Below are positions 9,234-18,065 of a stretch of DNA of 64,000 bases, piece by piece. The translations under genes and the position numbers were made by a program. Numbering within the stretch: the stretch's first letter is position 1; each line of letters begins with the position of its first letter. The DNA lies in contig NZ_PJMS01000001.1 of NCBI RefSeq assembly GCF_002846555.1, positions 1,550,001 to 1,614,000 of the forward strand, in the 5' to 3' direction. This stretch comes from Aquimarina sp. MAR_2010_214. Its GTDB lineage: Bacteria > Bacteroidota > Bacteroidia > Flavobacteriales > Flavobacteriaceae. The notes below the pieces were generated by a model, which saw only the letters and a program-made list of their open reading frames with translations, made no database searches and was not told where the DNA came from.

Positions 9234-11202
9234 AAAATTGAATTTGAGAGTTTGGGCTATCAAAATTATGAACATATCTAATTCCCAGGCTTGGTCCTAT
9301 TCTTACTGTTCCAAAATTCATTCCAACAAAAACACCAGTCTGTATATTTGTAAAATCATCTTTGATTTCTTGTGTTTCTAAAACATCAAGATCTGGGTTT
9401 CGAATAATTTCTGTAGTTTGCCCATTTCTGAAAATAGAGAAACCTTCTCCTATGGTTTCTTGATCATTTTTACTGGTAATATCCATTTTTAATTGAATAC
9501 CTGCTCCCATAGCAAAAAAGTTGTTGAAATTATAGCGAAATGATCCGGGAACTGCATAAATAGAAATGTTATTAAATGTATTCGTTTCAGAGAATTGGAT
9601 TAAACTCTGAGTGCCATTTGGATCTATAGAAGAAGTTTCAAAGTTTCGTAGTTCATCATATGAAGATGCAGATGCCATTATTTCGGCTTGATAATACCCT
9701 CTGTATGATTTAAATGGAGATAGAGTTGCTCCAACAAAGTACTCTTTTTGATTGTCAAGTTCAGGAACCACAATATATCCTGCTTTTGCACCTATAGAAA
9801 TACCAGGTATAAATCGGGTAGTTGCATAGTTGGTGATAATTGGTTCGTTTTTATCAAAATATATAGCAGTACGACTTTTGGTCTTTTTTTTGTGAAAATT
9901 TTTGCCAAATCTCATAGAGTATTTTACAAACCCTTTGGTCGAATCTATTTCTTCTACGTTTTTTTGCTGACTTCCCGGGAGATAAATACGGTTAAACTGA
10001 AAAATGATCTTGTCTTTTTTTAAAATAGTATCAAGGCAACTGTAATTAACCTCTCTTTCTTTAGGACATATAGGGCATTCGGGATACATGCCGTCAATTT
10101 GCAAGGTAGTTTTATCAAACATTTCTGGAGTGTCTACTGCTAGTTTTATCGTATTGGCAGGACCTTCTCCATTATTTTGAAAACGGACTTTAAATTTGAG
10201 GCGTTTAAATCGTACTAGTCGATAATTCATTAACCAGCCATTAGAAGACATTTTATTAGGGTCATGAGAAGTAACAATTTCCATTTCTGTGTCCTTCACG
10301 GTATGGTTGTCAAAATTTTCATCAGGAACATAGATGCTTCGTAACGTAACAATGGCACTGGTATCTTTGATCATTTCAGGAGTTGTTTTCAAGGTCCTAA
10401 AAATGTTTCGCTCTTCACCAGGTTGCATATCATTAAATGCTATAACTTGATAATTACGATATAATGATTTGGATTCTTCTAATGTGAGTGGAAGGTTTTT
10501 TCTTTTAGTAGTGTCCTGAACAAATAATGTTCTATTTTGTAGAGTGGTATGTGCAGAAGAAGCTAATAAAGTATGATCATCATTTTGAGAGAGTGTTTCA
10601 GAAATAATGGGTAACGGGATAATCTTTTCCCCATGATGCAATCGAGTGTCTTCTAGAATAAAATTGTCATTTTTGAATTGATTATCATTATAAAATAAGT
10701 ACAATTTACCACTAGAAACATAGTTATTTGTATTTTTATAACCTGTTATAAATACCATTTCCTGATCTGGTATAGGTTCACGATTTCGTTTCAGAATTAA
10801 ATCATCATTTTCAATAAAAGGAGAATTAGAATCTACAGAAGCCTCGTCAGATGCATCACCTATAATTATTGATTTAGGTCTACTTGCAGGAGGTTTTCCA
10901 TTATCATAATTATTAGTTGCCCAAAGTTTGGCTTCGTATGTCCCTGAAGATGTATACCGATGTGTCGGTTTTTGTTTAAAACTGTAATTACCATCACCAA
11001 ATTCCCAATAGTAGGTGTAAAAAGCTTTGGGAGCACCGGCAATTTGATTTAGAGGAGGCATCTCGGCTTTATAGGCTACTTGATTTCCAATAATTTCATA
11101 GGATATAGGTGCTATTCTTGGAATGGTGTCATTGATAAGTATTTGTCCAAAGCTTAAAAATGGAAATAATACTGTACAGTATAAGATGATGTAGCCTCTC
11201 AT
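9214..11202 (-). CDS. PKD-domain protein with C-terminal outer-membrane beta-barrel
   Basis: 662 residues. Signal peptide at 1-20 (ending FLSFGQ). A PKD domain lies at about residues 60-105 (YYWEFGDGNYSFKQ, then HRYTSSGTYEAKLWATNN). The middle holds a DUF11-like segment (FRVRFQNNGEGPANT-type; here KFKVRFQNNGEGPANTIKLA). The C-terminal 190 residues alternate polar and hydrophobic residues with aromatic strand ends and finish in YGIWKF, a terminal Phe as expected of an outer-membrane barrel. It is the first gene of the operon with the CHAT and retropepsin genes. It probably displays the PKD part at or inside the outer membrane. Confidence 0.8.
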   Translation of the reverse strand: MRGYIILYCTVLFPFLSFGQILINDTIPRIAPISYEIIGNQVAYKAEMPPLNQIAGAPKAFYTYYWEFGDGNYSFKQKPTHRYTSSGTYEAKLWATNNYDNGKPPASRPKSIIIGDASDEASVDSNSPFIENDDLILKRNREPIPDQEMVFITGYKNTNNYVSSGKLYLFYNDNQFKNDNFILEDTRLHHGEKIIPLPIISETLSQNDDHTLLASSAHTTLQNRTLFVQDTTKRKNLPLTLEESKSLYRNYQVIAFNDMQPGEERNIFRTLKTTPEMIKDTSAIVTLRSIYVPDENFDNHTVKDTEMEIVTSHDPNKMSSNGWLMNYRLVRFKRLKFKVRFQNNGEGPANTIKLAVDTPEMFDKTTLQIDGMYPECPICPKEREVNYSCLDTILKKDKIIFQFNRIYLPGSQQKNVEEIDSTKGFVKYSMRFGKNFHKKKTKSRTAIYFDKNEPIITNYATTRFIPGISIGAKAGYIVVPELDNQKEYFVGATLSPFKSYRGYYQAEIMASASSYDELRNFETSSIDPNGTQSLIQFSETNTFNNISIYAVPGSFRYNFNNFFAMGAGIQLKMDITSKNDQETIGEGFSIFRNGQTTEIIRNPDLDVLETQEIKDDFTNIQTGVFVGMNFGTVRIGPSLGIRYVHNFDSPNSQIQFYGIWKF

Positions 11203-11263
11203 GATTTGTTGTTAGTAGTTACTAAAGATAAGTAAAAAGTTAAATTAGAAATATAGATAAAAA

Positions 11264-11290
11264 TATTCCGGGAGGTAACCTCCCGGAATA
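11264..11290 (-). terminator. Intrinsic terminator after the lipoprotein gene
   Basis: A perfect 13-bp inverted repeat: TATTCCGGGAGGT (11264-11276) and ACCTCCCGGAATA (11278-11290). Read on the minus strand it is followed by TTTTTATC. It separates the lipoprotein transcript from the PKD/CHAT/retropepsin operon, which therefore needs its own promoter. A 7-of-8 match to TAnnTTTG (TATCTTTA) occurs about 30 bp upstream of the PKD start. A second inverted repeat, ATACTGGAAT / ATTCCAGTAT (11292-11301, 11332-11341), lies between the stop codon and this hairpin. Confidence 0.8.
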
Positions 11291-11350
11291 TATACTGGAA
11301 TTTGCCGTAACCCCCGCTAACTAATTTACATATTCCAGTATGATTTTGTA

Positions 11351-12388
11351 TTATGGTAACCCGTTTATTAATGTTATTAACTCGGCTTCAGTACCTGTGG
11401 TAGTGGACCCTATCATTTCTACATGGTCTTCAGTAATAGTAGCTCCCTGGATTGCATATGTATACGCACCATCCTGAACAGATACAAATATGAAATGTAC
11501 TTCTAATCCGATAGGGATTTGCCCATAATGCTCAGAGAATAATTCGGTTTCTTCATTATAAATATCCAATAATGCTAATGCGGTTGGTTCGCCATCATAA
11601 GATACATATACATTACAATTTGTATTGTCATACCCTTCAGGAACATCTACATAAATAACGGTTTTTGGCCTTGGGTCATTATACCAACGATCAATGTTAG
11701 TCCATCCAAAATTATTGATGAAACCAGAATACCCCATTACTCCTGTTCCGCTAGGTCCTTCTCCTTGACCAAGATCAATATTCCCTTCTTCATTTTCTTC
11801 CCAAACGACATCGCAATTGATTACATCGTTATCACAACCATTTTCTGCAGCTTTAAAGAGCCTCATTTCAGGATCAAAATTTTCATTTGGCGAAAAAATC
11901 TCAAATGCACTTGCAAGTTGTAGTTGGTTTCCATTCTGATTTGCATTTACAAAAAATTCTCCAGCAGATTTTAAAGTCTCGATATCCCCATTTGGACGCT
12001 TACCATTGGTAGGCATTTTGGTTAATAGCATTTTGGCTTTATCATAGATTTCTACTAATTCGATAGTAACACTCCCACTAACGGGATCGCCATTTTGATC
12101 TAAAAAACTATTTGCAGGAAAATGTAGTTGTGTGCCTTCTTCTCCATACATGTATCCTCCGGTATCAGCATTCATGACAAAAGTTTGGATAGCCTCTTCG
12201 CGGTTATCTTTAATTGCTTCTTGTAGCTCTATTCCGTCTATGAATTTTTCAATAATAATATCATTATCATCGTTTTTACAGCTTCCTAATAAAAGAATAG
12301 CTGCACCTAAAAGTAAAAAATTCATCATCGCTTTTTTTACGTTCCTACTATTCTTCGGTACTACAGTTGTTCTATTTGATGTTCTCAT
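11351..12388 (-). CDS. Secreted lipoprotein of unknown function in the sigma/CHAT locus
   Basis: 345 residues with a lipobox at LLLGS-Cys37, preceded by the hydrophobic stretch MMNFLLLGAAILLLG. ATG at 12328 would give a standard-length signal. The mature part begins with an acidic linker (KNDDNDIIIE). A beta-rich region follows (EEGTQLHFPANSFLDQNGDP, GSVTIELVEIYDKAKML) resembling domains common in Bacteroidota lipoproteins of the CHU_C/Ig type. Acidic overall. It is divergent from the sigma factor with 105 bp between them, so it is a plausible target of that sigma factor. The function is not recognised. Confidence 0.75.
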   Translation of the reverse strand: MRTSNRTTVVPKNSRNVKKAMMNFLLLGAAILLLGSCKNDDNDIIIEKFIDGIELQEAIKDNREEAIQTFVMNADTGGYMYGEEGTQLHFPANSFLDQNGDPVSGSVTIELVEIYDKAKMLLTKMPTNGKRPNGDIETLKSAGEFFVNANQNGNQLQLASAFEIFSPNENFDPEMRLFKAAENGCDNDVINCDVVWEENEEGNIDLGQGEGPSGTGVMGYSGFINNFGWTNIDRWYNDPRPKTVIYVDVPEGYDNTNCNVYVSYDGEPTALALLDIYNEETELFSEHYGQIPIGLEVHFIFVSVQDGAYTYAIQGATITEDHVEMIGSTTTGTEAELITLINGLP

Positions 12389-12493
12389 AATTTTCGAAAT
12401 TTTGTTGTTTACATCATCAGATCAATAGCTTTGATTTTTTGTTACCCTTATTTTGATAACTTTTTTTAAATTAGTTGCTTATATTCACTATTT

Positions 12494-13081
12494 ATGGGAA
12501 ATACCAAATTTCATTCTGATCAAAAATATATTGAAGCTCTTTTGAAGAATGATACAATAGTCTTAACCGAGATTTATAATAAATTTGCTCCCAAAGTGGT
12601 TGGGTATATAAAAAACAATAGCGGAGATGAGGCCAGAGCTCAGGATATCATCCAGGAAACCTTACTCACTATTTATAAACAAGCAAAAGAGAAAGGATTA
12701 CAACTTACTTGTCCTTTTGATGCTTATTTCTTCTTGTTGTGTAAGCGTAAATGGTTGAATGAATTAAAAAAGCATTCTAATAATCAGGTAACAATTAATG
12801 AAGAGGTTGTATCTATAAATGATGAGAGTGTTCGTTTTGCAGAAGAAACTGAAATATTTAATGCAAAGCACGAACTTTTTAAAGAGATGTTTGACCAATT
12901 AGGTAAAGCTTGTAAAGAATTACTGAAAGCAACTTTTACTATAAAATCTATGGAAGAAGTGGCTTCGAAATTAGGGCAATCCTATGGATATGTTCGCAAG
13001 AAAAAATCGTTATGTATTGGTCAATTAACAAAACTTGTTCAAAACACTTCTAAGTTTAATAAAATAAAAAATTTGTTATGA
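12494..13081 (+). CDS. ECF-type RNA polymerase sigma factor
   Basis: 195 residues. Region 2 is clear at about 22-95 (LTEIYNKFAPKVVGYIK, then AQDIIQETLLTIYKQ and FDAYFFLLCKRKWLNELKK). Region 4 is at about 130-185 (LGKACKELLKATF, MEEVASKLGQSYGYVRKKKS). The short linker and missing regions 1 and 3 fit the extracytoplasmic-function group. Its stop overlaps the ATG of the next gene (ATGA), the usual coupling of a sigma factor to its antagonist. It probably directs the divergent lipoprotein and/or the PKD/CHAT/retropepsin operon; this is inferred from location. Confidence 0.88.
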   Translation: MGNTKFHSDQKYIEALLKNDTIVLTEIYNKFAPKVVGYIKNNSGDEARAQDIIQETLLTIYKQAKEKGLQLTCPFDAYFFLLCKRKWLNELKKHSNNQVTINEEVVSINDESVRFAEETEIFNAKHELFKEMFDQLGKACKELLKATFTIKSMEEVASKLGQSYGYVRKKKSLCIGQLTKLVQNTSKFNKIKNLL

Positions 13082-13815
13082 CCCCAGAAGAAAAATATGA
13101 GTTGTTTGATCGGTTCTGTAGTAAAGAGCTTTCTGCTACCGAAGAAGAAACACTAACAAAATTGATTAGAGAGGATGAATCTATTGCAGAGGAGTTTAAA
13201 CTGTATCAAGAGTTAAATTCACATCTTGATATACGTTTTACTTCAGAAAAAGAGGAGGGAGCATTAGAAAATAATTTGAAAACGATTGGAGATTCACACT
13301 TTAACAGGAAAGCAACTACAAAAGAAACCAAAGTCATAAGAATGCCTGCTTGGGTATATGCAGCGGCTGCAAGTGTGGCTGTAATTTTTGGAGTATACTT
13401 TTTTGGTCAAAGTAATCCTGTATATAGCGATTTTGCAAATATTCCTGAATTATCAATTACAGAAAGAGGAAATGTAGAAAAGAATAGTAAGAGTGCTGAA
13501 CATGCCTTTAATTCAAAAGATTATGTTGAAGCCGAAAAACACCTATCCGTATTACTGTCAAAAGATGAAAATAATACAGAATATCAATTCTATTATGGAC
13601 TATCATTATTAGAACAAGATAAATATGTAGAAACTACTCAGGTTTTAGAAAAATTGTATCGAGGTAACTCTGGATATAAATACAAAGCATTATGGTTTGA
13701 AGCACTAAATCAGCTAAAACAGAAAAAACATGATCAATGCATCGCACTGTTAAAGAAAATACCCAAAGATGCGGAAGATTATAATCTGGCTCAGGAATTA
13801 TTGAAAAAACTGTAG
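13078..13815 (+). CDS. Membrane-anchored TPR protein, putative anti-sigma factor
   Basis: 245 residues. The N-terminal 85 residues are charged and helical (MTPEEKYELFDRFCSKELSA), like the cytosolic part of anti-sigma proteins, but without a clear zinc-finger HxxxCxxC motif. One membrane helix at about 91-110 (AWVYAAAASVAVIFGVYFFG). The periplasmic part from about 145 holds TPR-like helices (AFNSKDYVEAEKHLSVLLSK, YQFYYGLSLLEQDKYVETTQ). The overlap with the sigma factor gene and this topology suggest it holds the sigma factor at the membrane and senses something in the periplasm. The anti-sigma role is inferred, not shown. Confidence 0.72.
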   Translation: MTPEEKYELFDRFCSKELSATEEETLTKLIREDESIAEEFKLYQELNSHLDIRFTSEKEEGALENNLKTIGDSHFNRKATTKETKVIRMPAWVYAAAASVAVIFGVYFFGQSNPVYSDFANIPELSITERGNVEKNSKSAEHAFNSKDYVEAEKHLSVLLSKDENNTEYQFYYGLSLLEQDKYVETTQVLEKLYRGNSGYKYKALWFEALNQLKQKKHDQCIALLKKIPKDAEDYNLAQELLKKL

Positions 13816-13891
13816 CCTATTGTAATTTATTAATTTGTTTCCTGTATAGTGATATTAAATGAATTCAAAAACAAAAGCAATACATTGCTGA

Positions 13892-13920
13892 TTGGTATTA
13901 ACTCTAATTTAATACTTTTG
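13892..13920 (+). promoter_or_regulatory. Flavobacterial promoter of tatD, implying a near-leaderless mRNA
   Basis: TTG (13892-13894), 18 bp, then TACTTTTG (13913-13920), an exact fit to TTG-N17-23-TAnnTTTG. The tatD ATG begins only 5 bp after the -7 element, so transcription should start at or next to the start codon. Confidence 0.7.
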
Positions 13921-13924
13921 CGGC

Positions 13925-14713
13925 ATGATACTAACCGATACCCATACCCATATTTATAGTGAAGCCTTTGATGAAGATCAAGATGAGATGATGCAACGTG
14001 CTATAAAAAATGGTGTAACACGATTTTTTGTTCCTGCAATTGATTCTACATATGTCAAAGCTATGTATGCAGCAGAAGCTAAGTATCCTAAACATGTTTT
14101 TTTGATGATGGGATTGCATCCTACGCATGTAAAAGAAAATTATAAGGAAGAACTTGTATTTGTAGAGAATGAAATCAAAAACCGTTTCAATGAGGAGGCG
14201 GATAAGAATTTTTATGCAGTAGGTGAGATAGGTATAGATCTGTATTGGGATAAAACTTCTTTGGCAGCACAGCAAGAAGCATTTAGATACCAAATCCAAT
14301 TGGCAAAAAAATACAAACTACCTATAGTAATACATTGTCGTGAAGCTTTTGAAGAAGTTTTTGAAGTATTAGAATCAGAAAAAAGTGATGACTTATTTGG
14401 GATTTTTCATTGCTTTACAGGAACCATAGACGATGCTAATCGAGCTATAGGTTATAATATGAAATTAGGAATAGGAGGAGTGGTTACTTTTAAGAATGGT
14501 AAAATAGATACGTTTTTAAACCAGATCTCTTTAGATCATATTGTTCTGGAGACAGATGCTCCATATTTGGCGCCGACTCCGTATCGAGGTAAACGTAATG
14601 AAAGTTCTTACTTACTTAATGTCCTAGAAAAAATGGCAGAGATATATCAAAAACCGATAGAAGAAATAGCAGCAATTACTACCAAAAATTCTAGAGATAT
14701 ATTTGGAATATAG
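13925..14713 (+). CDS. tatD: TatD family metal-dependent hydrolase (DNase)
   Basis: 262 residues, full length. The metal ligands His7 and His9 are in TDTHTHI at the very N-terminus, so the start cannot lie further in. Other conserved stretches are GLHPTHVKE, AVGEIGIDLYWD, LPIVIHCREAFEE, GIFHCFTG and LETDAPYLAPTPYRGKRNE, which cover the remaining metal and substrate residues. TatD enzymes are TIM-barrel nucleases that trim 3' ends of DNA or RNA. ansA follows after 38 bp, and the two are probably co-transcribed. Confidence 0.95.
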   Translation: MILTDTHTHIYSEAFDEDQDEMMQRAIKNGVTRFFVPAIDSTYVKAMYAAEAKYPKHVFLMMGLHPTHVKENYKEELVFVENEIKNRFNEEADKNFYAVGEIGIDLYWDKTSLAAQQEAFRYQIQLAKKYKLPIVIHCREAFEEVFEVLESEKSDDLFGIFHCFTGTIDDANRAIGYNMKLGIGGVVTFKNGKIDTFLNQISLDHIVLETDAPYLAPTPYRGKRNESSYLLNVLEKMAEIYQKPIEEIAAITTKNSRDIFGI

Positions 14714-14751
14714 ACCAATAAAAAACGATTTAATTTTCGTTCATTTGCTTT

Positions 14752-15786
14752 ATGAATACTTCGCCAAACATATTACTTATTTATACCGGAGGAACAATTG
14801 GAATGGTCAAAGATTTCAAGACTGGTGCTCTGGTAGCTTTTGATTTTGATGAGTTGTTATTAAACATCCCAGAACTCAAACAATTAGATTGTAATATCAA
14901 CACTATTAGTTTTGAGAAGCCTATTGATTCTTCTGATATGAATGTTGATCGATGGAAAGAACTAGGAGATATTATCAATGTCAATTATAAAAAGTATGAC
15001 GGGTTTGTTGTTTTGCACGGAAGTGATACCATGTCTTATACAGCATCAGCAATTAGTTTTATGTTTGAAAACCTTGCTAAGCCTATTATTTTTACAGGTT
15101 CTCAACTACCAATAGGAGATTTACGAACAGACGCAAAAGAAAATTTGATCACAGCTGTTCAGATTTCGGCATTACAAGAAAAAGGAAAGCCTGTAATTAC
15201 TGAAGTAGGACTATATTTTGAATATAAGTTGCTTAGAGCCAATAGGACTACTAAGATTAATGCAGAACATTTTGAAGCATTTCAGTCTCTTAATTATCCA
15301 TCTTTGGTAGAGTCTGGAGTACATCTTAAGATCAATACCTCTTTTTTGCTAAAAAGTAACCGGCGAAAAAAGATGGTATATCATACACATTTTGATAATA
15401 ATGTTGTTATCGTTAAGATGTTTCCGGGAATTAACGAGAGTATTTTAAAAAGTATTTTTTCTTTAGAAGCGATAAAAGGAATTATTTTAGAAACTTATGG
15501 TGCAGGTAATACAACGACAAAAAAATGGTTTACCACTATAATTTCTGATCTGATACAAAAGGGAATACCTGTGGTAAATGTTACACAATGTATAGGAGGA
15601 AGTGTAGAAATGGGTAAGTATGATACTAGTATTGCACTAAAAAAAGCAGGTGTTATTTCGGGAAAAGACATTACAACAGAGGCTGGAGTGGCAAAATTGA
15701 TGTATTTACTAGGAGAAAAATTACCACTTAAAGTCCTCAAAACCATTTATGAAACCTCCCTTCGAGGTGAAATGTTAGAAAATTAA
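14752..15786 (+). CDS. ansA: Type I (cytosolic) L-asparaginase
   Basis: 344 residues. The nucleophile Thr15 lies in YTGGTIGM and the second active-site block is VLHGSDTMSYTASA (Ser91-Asp92; many asparaginases have Thr-Asp here). Other blocks are PIIFTGSQLPIGDLRTDA and VTQCIGGSVEMGKYD. No signal peptide, so it hydrolyses Asn to Asp and ammonia in the cytosol. It follows tatD closely, an arrangement common in Flavobacteriia. Confidence 0.94.
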   Translation: MNTSPNILLIYTGGTIGMVKDFKTGALVAFDFDELLLNIPELKQLDCNINTISFEKPIDSSDMNVDRWKELGDIINVNYKKYDGFVVLHGSDTMSYTASAISFMFENLAKPIIFTGSQLPIGDLRTDAKENLITAVQISALQEKGKPVITEVGLYFEYKLLRANRTTKINAEHFEAFQSLNYPSLVESGVHLKINTSFLLKSNRRKKMVYHTHFDNNVVIVKMFPGINESILKSIFSLEAIKGIILETYGAGNTTTKKWFTTIISDLIQKGIPVVNVTQCIGGSVEMGKYDTSIALKKAGVISGKDITTEAGVAKLMYLLGEKLPLKVLKTIYETSLRGEMLEN

Positions 15787-15855
15787 CGCCTCAAATTTCA
15801 CTAGTTAACATTTTTTTTGTTATTTGCTCATCCTTATTTTTCTAAGGGAAAACAC

Positions 15856-15943
15856 AGAGAGGTGGCCGAGTGGTCGAAGGCGCACGCCTGGAAAGTGTGT
15901 ATACGCCAAAAGCGTATCGAGGGTTCGAATCCCTTCCTCTCTG
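15856..15943 (+). tRNA. tRNA-Ser (anticodon GGA)
   Basis: An 88-nt class II tRNA. The acceptor stem AGAGAGG (15856-15862) pairs with CCTCTCT (15936-15942), then discriminator G and encoded CA. The anticodon stem CACGC/GTGTG flanks loop CTGGAAA with GGA at 15890-15892. The long variable arm is ATACGC/GCGTAT. The T arm is GAGGG-TTCGAAT-CCCTT. Confidence 0.97.
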
Positions 15944-16025
15944 CATTATTATCAATTTTTTAATAAATTTTATAATATTTTTATATCTTTAACCCTTTAA
16001 CTAATTAAAATTAAGAATCAGCGCA

Positions 16026-16835
16026 ATGAAAAGATTATTTTCTATTCTGGCAATCGCAGCAGTAATGACCTTTGGAAATTTACAAGCATCTACTGCACCT
16101 GCCCAGTTATTAACGGCAAACGTGCAATTATTAATTGCTCCTATAACTAATACGACAACAACTCAAGAAGAAGCAGTATCCGAGACGACTACAGATGAGC
16201 TATCTTTTCATCAAAAACTGAAAAAACGTTTTATAGAAGGTGGTCCAGGATTTATGGGTATCGTGCTTCTATGTTTGATTTTAGGTCTTGCGATAGCAAT
16301 TGAAAGAATTATCTTTTTAAGTCTTTCTACAACAAACACTAAGAAATTACAACAAAATGTAGAAGATGCACTAAATAGTGGTGGTGTTGAAGCAGCAAAA
16401 GAAGTATGTAGAAATACAAAAGGACCTGTTGCATCAATATATTATCAAGGTCTAGACAGAGCAGACGAAAGTATAGACGCAGCAGAAAAATCAGTTGTGG
16501 CATATGGTGGTGTTCAAATGGGACAATTAGAGAAAAATGTTTCTTGGATATCATTATTTATCGCTCTTGCTCCAATGCTTGGATTTATGGGTACGGTAAT
16601 AGGTATGATTACGGCATTTGATAAGATTGCGGCTGCAGATGATATGCAACCTTCTCTTGTAGCAGGTGGTATTAAAGTGGCACTTCTTACTACAGTATTT
16701 GGTCTTATTGTTGCAATTATTCTTCAAATATTTTATAATTATATCGTTGCAAAAATTGATAGAATAGTAAATGATATGGAAGATGCTTCGATTACATTAA
16801 TCGATATTTTGGTAGATTACAAGAAAAAGAAATAA
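16026..16835 (+). CDS. exbB: MotA/TolQ/ExbB-family proton channel
   Basis: 269 residues. An N-terminal hydrophobic signal (RLFSILAIAAVMTFGNLQAS) precedes a linker. Then come the three ExbB helices: at about 74-95 (GIVLLCLILGLAIAIERIIF), and two in WISLFIALAPMLGFMGTVIGMITAF and GGIKVALLTTVFGLIVAIILQIF. The Pro and Thr residues that line the channel in this family are present. With ExbD it couples the proton gradient to TonB or Tol-type work across the envelope. First gene of the locus, 98 bp before the small four-helix protein. Confidence 0.93.
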   Translation: MKRLFSILAIAAVMTFGNLQASTAPAQLLTANVQLLIAPITNTTTTQEEAVSETTTDELSFHQKLKKRFIEGGPGFMGIVLLCLILGLAIAIERIIFLSLSTTNTKKLQQNVEDALNSGGVEAAKEVCRNTKGPVASIYYQGLDRADESIDAAEKSVVAYGGVQMGQLEKNVSWISLFIALAPMLGFMGTVIGMITAFDKIAAADDMQPSLVAGGIKVALLTTVFGLIVAIILQIFYNYIVAKIDRIVNDMEDASITLIDILVDYKKKK

Positions 16836-16932
16836 TTGATGTTTCTAATAAAGATCTGATTTAAAAGATTTTTAATTTACACTTTTATTTAATTACGGAT
16901 TACTCATGTGATCCATATAAAAAATTAGTAAC

Positions 16933-17427
16933 ATGAAAATTTCAAAAATATTATCATATATCGTAATGGCTATTGGTGCTATAGGAGCTGTCTTGTTGTT
17001 CTTGATGAGCAATAATTTCGATGGTCTTATGGAGAAATATGGTATTACAGAAACCAAAGATTTTGTTAGAGATGGTGGATCAATGGATGTTTTAAAAGAA
17101 GCAACATCTTTAGTAGATCCATTATACGCTCTTACTCTTCTTGTTTTTGTAGGTGTCATAGTCGTTACTTTGATAGCCGTTTTCTCTGCCATGGCTAAGA
17201 ACTCAGGAGGTCTTAAAAATACTGCAATTGGTATAGTAGCTTTCCTTATTGTTGTAGGTGTTGGCTATGTTGTAGCAGAAGGAGTAGAAGCGCCATTGAA
17301 CGATGGAGGAGTCCTTTCTGAAAATGGCTCTAAATGGGTAGGAACAGGATTGTATACATTTTACTTTTTGGCTGCTATTGCAGTTGGGTTAATGTTCCTT
17401 TCTGGTATTAAGAAACTAATTAAGTAA
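16933..17427 (+). CDS. Four-helix membrane protein between ExbB and ExbD
   Basis: 164 residues with four predicted membrane helices: about 5-25 (ILSYIVMAIGAIGAVLLFLM), 56-78 (LYALTLLVFVGVIVVTLIAV), 92-112 (IGIVAFLIVVGVGYVVAEGV) and 138-158 (LYTFYFLAAIAVGLMFLSGI). It sits 6 bp before exbD, as in other Bacteroidota ExbB/ExbD loci, so it is probably a subunit or assembly partner of the motor. No enzyme motif is visible and its specific role is unknown. Confidence 0.8.
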   Translation: MKISKILSYIVMAIGAIGAVLLFLMSNNFDGLMEKYGITETKDFVRDGGSMDVLKEATSLVDPLYALTLLVFVGVIVVTLIAVFSAMAKNSGGLKNTAIGIVAFLIVVGVGYVVAEGVEAPLNDGGVLSENGSKWVGTGLYTFYFLAAIAVGLMFLSGIKKLIK

Positions 17428-17433
17428 ACAATT

Positions 17434-18042
17434 ATGGCAAGAAGAGCAGCACCAGAAGTTAATGCAGGGTCTATGGCAGATATTGCATTCTTACTTCTTA
17501 TATTTTTCTTGGTTACTACCACGATCGAAACCGATACAGGTATTAGCCGTAAACTCCCTCCTCCTCAAGAGGAAGATATAGTTCCGCCAGTTCTTAAACA
17601 AAAAAATATTTTTGTTGTAGAATTGAATAAGAATAATGATTTATTGGTAGAAGAATCTCCTATGGAATTGAAAGATCTTCGGGAAGCTGCTATTAAGTTC
17701 TTAGATAACGGAGGTGGAAGAGGAGAAGAAGCTTGTAGTTACTGTCAAGGTGATAGAGATCCTTCTTCTTCAGATAATCCTACTAAAGCGGTTATATCTT
17801 TAAATAACAATAGAGAAACAAATTATAGTGCGTATATAGCAGTTCAAAATGAATTGGTAGCAGCGTATACTACATTACGTAATAGAGAAGCACAACGTCT
17901 TTTTGGTAAAACATTTGTACAAATGGAAGCCGACTTTAAAGATGTGAATTATTCTGGAAGTAAGACTAAACTTAAAGAAGATATCAAAAAGATACAATTT
18001 TTGTTTCCTGAAAAACTTTCAGAAGCTGAGCCTAAAAAATAG
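17434..18042 (+). CDS. exbD: ExbD/TolR-family protein, copy 1A
   Basis: 202 residues. One membrane helix near the N-terminus (MADIAFLLLIFFLVTTTI) with the conserved proton-carrying Asp in SMADIAF at about residue 17. The long periplasmic domain includes the insert EEACSYCQGDRDPSS with a CxxC pair (reducing or metal-binding use possible) and NNRETNYSAYIAVQNELV. Tightly spaced with the preceding helix protein (6 bp) and the next exbD (23 bp). Confidence 0.93.
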   Translation: MARRAAPEVNAGSMADIAFLLLIFFLVTTTIETDTGISRKLPPPQEEDIVPPVLKQKNIFVVELNKNNDLLVEESPMELKDLREAAIKFLDNGGGRGEEACSYCQGDRDPSSSDNPTKAVISLNNNRETNYSAYIAVQNELVAAYTTLRNREAQRLFGKTFVQMEADFKDVNYSGSKTKLKEDIKKIQFLFPEKLSEAEPKK

Positions 18043-18065
18043 AAATAACATAAAACAGAATTCTT

